A stretch of 64,000 nucleotides of DNA from positions 248,001 to 312,000 of the forward strand of contig NZ_FNEZ01000005.1 in the NCBI RefSeq assembly GCF_900100375.1, given 5' to 3'. Position 1 is the first letter of the stretch. The number at the start of each line of letters is the position of its first letter. The position numbers and the translations under genes were made by a program. Shown here piece by piece: positions 62,035 through 64,000 of the stretch. Source of the DNA: Flavobacterium noncentrifugens. GTDB lineage: Bacteria; Bacteroidota; Bacteroidia; Flavobacteriales; Flavobacteriaceae. The notes beneath the pieces were generated by a model that worked only from the letters and a program-made list of their open reading frames with translations, was not told the origin of the DNA and made no database searches.

Positions 62035-63312
62035 ATGACCTTTCAAAATACCAAAGCATTCGCGCAACAACTCGATGCTGAAGACCCGCTTTCTAAATAC
62101 CGCGATGAATTCCACTTCCCGAAAGTCAACGGCAAAAAAGTGATTTACTTCACCGGAAATTCCCTCGGATTGCAGCCCAAAAGAACCAAAGCCTATGTCG
62201 ATGAAATCATGACCGACTGGGCAGAACTTGCCGTTGAAGGCCATTTTTACGCGCATAAACCCTGGTGGGATTATCAGGAACGCTTTGCAAATCCGTTGAG
62301 CAAGATCGTCGGTGCCAAGCCGTCTGAAGTCACTGTAATGAATACGTTAACTGTAAACTTACACTTATTAATGGTGTCTTTTTATAAGCCCGAAGGCAAA
62401 AGATTTAAAATCCTCTGCGAAGCAAAAGCATTTCCAAGCGACCAGTATATGATCCAGTCGCAGGTGAAATTCCACGGCTACAAACCAGAAGATGCGATTG
62501 TTGAAATCCAAAGACGCGAAGGCGAACACAACATCCGCCTTGAAGACGTATTGGCAAAAATCAAAGAAGTTGGAGATGAATTGGCGTTGGTCTTGATCGG
62601 CGGTGTCAATTATTACACGGGGCAGGTTTTCGATATCAAAACGATCACAAAAGCCGGTCATGAAGCGGGTGCAAAAGTGGGTTGGGATCTCGCACATGCC
62701 GCGGGAAACATCAAACTAGAACTGCACGACTGGAATGTCGATTTTGCTGCCTGGTGCAGTTACAAATACATGAATTCCGGCCCAGGAAATGCATCAGGCT
62801 GTTTCGTTCACGAAAAACACCACCACAATAAAGAATTGCCAAGATTTGCAGGCTGGTGGGGACACAACAAAGAACGCCGCTTTAAAATGGAACCAGATTT
62901 TGATCCGGCAAACGGCGCCGAAGGTTGGCAAATCAGCAATCTTCCGGTGCTTTCGCTTGCACCTTATCTGGCTTCGGTTGAAATGTTCGACGAAATTGGA
63001 ATGGACGCGCTCATCGAAAAAAGGGATAAAATAACAGCATATCTCGAATTCATATTGCACGAAATTGACAAAGAAGTCGACAGCACATTTGAAATCATTA
63101 CACCGTTGGCACCTTCAGAAAGGGCTTCGCAGTTGTCGGTTTTCCTGCACGGCGAAGGCAGGAAGCTTTTCGACTACCTGATGAAAAATGGCGTCATAAC
63201 CGATTGGCGTGAACCGAACGTAATTCGCCTGGCGCCGGTTCCTTTGTATTGTTCTTATGAAGATATGTACGAATTTGGCCAAGTTTTAAAAGCAGGTATA
63301 CTAAATTCATAA
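62035..63312 (+). CDS. kynU: Kynureninase
   Basis: PLP enzyme that cleaves kynurenine to anthranilate and alanine, or 3-hydroxykynurenine to 3-hydroxyanthranilate on the way to NAD. 425 residues from MTFQNTKAF. Motifs: VYFTGNSLGLQPK-like VIYFTGNSLGLQPKR, EAKAFPSDQYMIQSQ, GGVNYYTGQVFDI, WDLAHAAGNIKLELHDW and the PLP lysine region CSYKYMNSGPGNASG. Other kynurenine-pathway genes are not in the window. A 54-base longer in-frame start at 61981 is rejected. Confidence 0.94.
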   Translation: MTFQNTKAFAQQLDAEDPLSKYRDEFHFPKVNGKKVIYFTGNSLGLQPKRTKAYVDEIMTDWAELAVEGHFYAHKPWWDYQERFANPLSKIVGAKPSEVTVMNTLTVNLHLLMVSFYKPEGKRFKILCEAKAFPSDQYMIQSQVKFHGYKPEDAIVEIQRREGEHNIRLEDVLAKIKEVGDELALVLIGGVNYYTGQVFDIKTITKAGHEAGAKVGWDLAHAAGNIKLELHDWNVDFAAWCSYKYMNSGPGNASGCFVHEKHHHNKELPRFAGWWGHNKERRFKMEPDFDPANGAEGWQISNLPVLSLAPYLASVEMFDEIGMDALIEKRDKITAYLEFILHEIDKEVDSTFEIITPLAPSERASQLSVFLHGEGRKLFDYLMKNGVITDWREPNVIRLAPVPLYCSYEDMYEFGQVLKAGILNS

Positions 63313-63373
63313 GCCGAATTCTTAAAAGTTTGATGAAAATAAAAAGAATTGAAAAAGTATAAACAAAATATTT

Positions 63374-63381
63374 TAGCTTTG
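63374..63381 (+). promoter_or_regulatory. -7 promoter element for the metalloprotease gene
   Basis: TAGCTTTG, exact TAnnTTTG match, 42 bases before the ATG, with a TTG (63349-63351) 22 bases upstream. Confidence 0.5.
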
Positions 63382-63423
63382 TAAGCTACTGAAAACAATG
63401 TGTCAAATTAAATACTACTACAA

Positions 63424-64000
63424 ATGAAATTGAAATTACCTCTCATGGCATTGGTTGCTGCTTTCGGGTTTGCCACTAACGCGCAGGTTTCAAAAAACGA
63501 AAACGCTGCAAGAAAATGGATTACAGATCATTCGAAAGAACTGGGAATTAAAGATTATCATACATTTAAACTGAACTTTGTAAAGAAAAGCCTTGCAGGG
63601 GAAACGCTTCGTTTTCAGCAAATGATCAACAATGTGCCGGTTTACCATTCAGAAATTGTAGTGCATTTCAATCAGAATGACAAACTCAGTTTTACTTCTG
63701 AGTCTTTTGATGCTGCAGCAAAAAATATCACGACTACGCCAAGCCTTTCTACAGATGCCGCTTTAACTGCTTCAAAAGAAAGCTTGAAACTTAACGTAAG
63801 CTATACGGTTGATGAAAAAGAATTGATTGTTGCCGAAATCAATGACCAAACCAAATTGGTCTATAGAATCGTAACGAATCCAGCAAATGGAAAAGCCAGT
63901 TGGGAAGTTTTGGTCGATGCTCAAACAGGGACTGTTTTAAGCACCAAAGACGTTGCAATATACCACCGTCATGAAAAAAATAGTATTGAACAACCTAAAA
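63424..64000 (+). CDS. Secreted metalloprotease, propeptide part (5' end only)
   Basis: The frame is open to the end of the window (192 codons), so only the N-terminus is present. Signal peptide MKLKLPLMALVAAFGFATNAQ, then a thermolysin/fungalysin-type propeptide (FTP) domain: ETLRFQQMINNVPVYHSEIVVHFNQNDKL, and a PepSY-like part KLVYRIVTNPANGKASWEVLVDAQTGTVLSTKD. This pair precedes the catalytic domain in M4 and M36 metallopeptidases. The HExxH site is beyond the window; M36 with a T9SS signal would be usual in flavobacteria. Confidence 0.82.
   Translation, partial: MKLKLPLMALVAAFGFATNAQVSKNENAARKWITDHSKELGIKDYHTFKLNFVKKSLAGETLRFQQMINNVPVYHSEIVVHFNQNDKLSFTSESFDAAAKNITTTPSLSTDAALTASKESLKLNVSYTVDEKELIVAEINDQTKLVYRIVTNPANGKASWEVLVDAQTGTVLSTKDVAIYHRHEKNSIEQPK

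Noticed and set aside
1..64000. CRISPR arrays, tRNA or rRNA genes, prophage or intact insertion sequences
   Set aside because: No regularly spaced direct repeats, no tRNA-like cloverleaf, no rRNA signature and no transposase or integrase frame was recognised by eye.

Overview
The window is a gene-dense piece of chromosome from a member of the Bacteroidota, almost certainly a Flavobacterium-like flavobacterium. The evidence is the content: type IX secretion and gliding genes (porT, gldA, a type A sorting-domain protein), TamL, GLPGLI, DUF5686 and DUF3857 proteins, a metH split in two, promoters with the flavobacterial -7 element TAnnTTTG, and weak or absent Shine-Dalgarno sites. I saw no rRNA, tRNA, CRISPR array, prophage or intact insertion sequence. 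Most of it is core metabolism and envelope biogenesis, with small dispersed repeats in the spacers.

Layout. 1-2.2 kb: the 3' part of a MacB/FtsX-type permease and two tandem paralogous lipoproteins. 2.2-9 kb: accD, a class II aldolase gene and tamL on the minus strand, a TrmH-type methyltransferase, then ubiE-porT. 9.2-14 kb: folA with a 2TM protein, an early-set (CBM48-like) protein, and an overlapping operon running bifunctional nuclease, lipoprotein, thyA, TonB-like protein. 14.1-18 kb: etfB-etfA, a 940-base spacer filled with repeats (a TTC tract, a long imperfect inverted repeat, a dispersed element), then pdhB. 18-31.5 kb: a DUF5686 protein, the soluble and membrane pyrophosphatases side by side, a deoxynucleoside kinase operon, a GLPGLI/TonB-receptor-like pair, an alpha/beta hydrolase lipoprotein and metK. 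31.8-42.5 kb: a T9SS cargo protein and the methionine region (metY, an OsmC protein, metX, hom, split metH, metF). 42.5-46.2 kb: envelope genes and gldA. 46.2-50.5 kb: an aromatic amino-acid operon (pheA, aminotransferase, tyrA, DAHP synthase/chorismate mutase). 50.5-64 kb: rsgA-dtd, three DUF3857 proteins, a MazG-like protein, aroA, queA, kynU and the start of a secreted metalloprotease.

The most striking content is RNA-level control of amino-acid synthesis. Upstream of metY lie two consecutive short open reading frames (22 and 29 codons) rich in Met and Cys codons, each followed by an intrinsic terminator. In each, a segment in the last codons matches the 3' arm of that terminator and can pair with its 5' arm, which is the logic of ribosome-mediated attenuation. 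Upstream of pheA a 23-codon frame with eight Phe/Tyr/Trp codons has the same design. The metH-metF group instead carries a SAM-I riboswitch. Methionine synthesis in this organism therefore appears to be read in two ways: tRNA charging with Met/Cys for homocysteine formation, and SAM level for its methylation.

Other points for follow-up: a family of about eight imperfect inverted-repeat elements in spacers, an AccD without its zinc-ribbon cysteines, a membrane pyrophosphatase with a relocated gate glutamate and a long C-terminal tail, and two DUF3857 paralogs that have lost the transglutaminase Cys and His.
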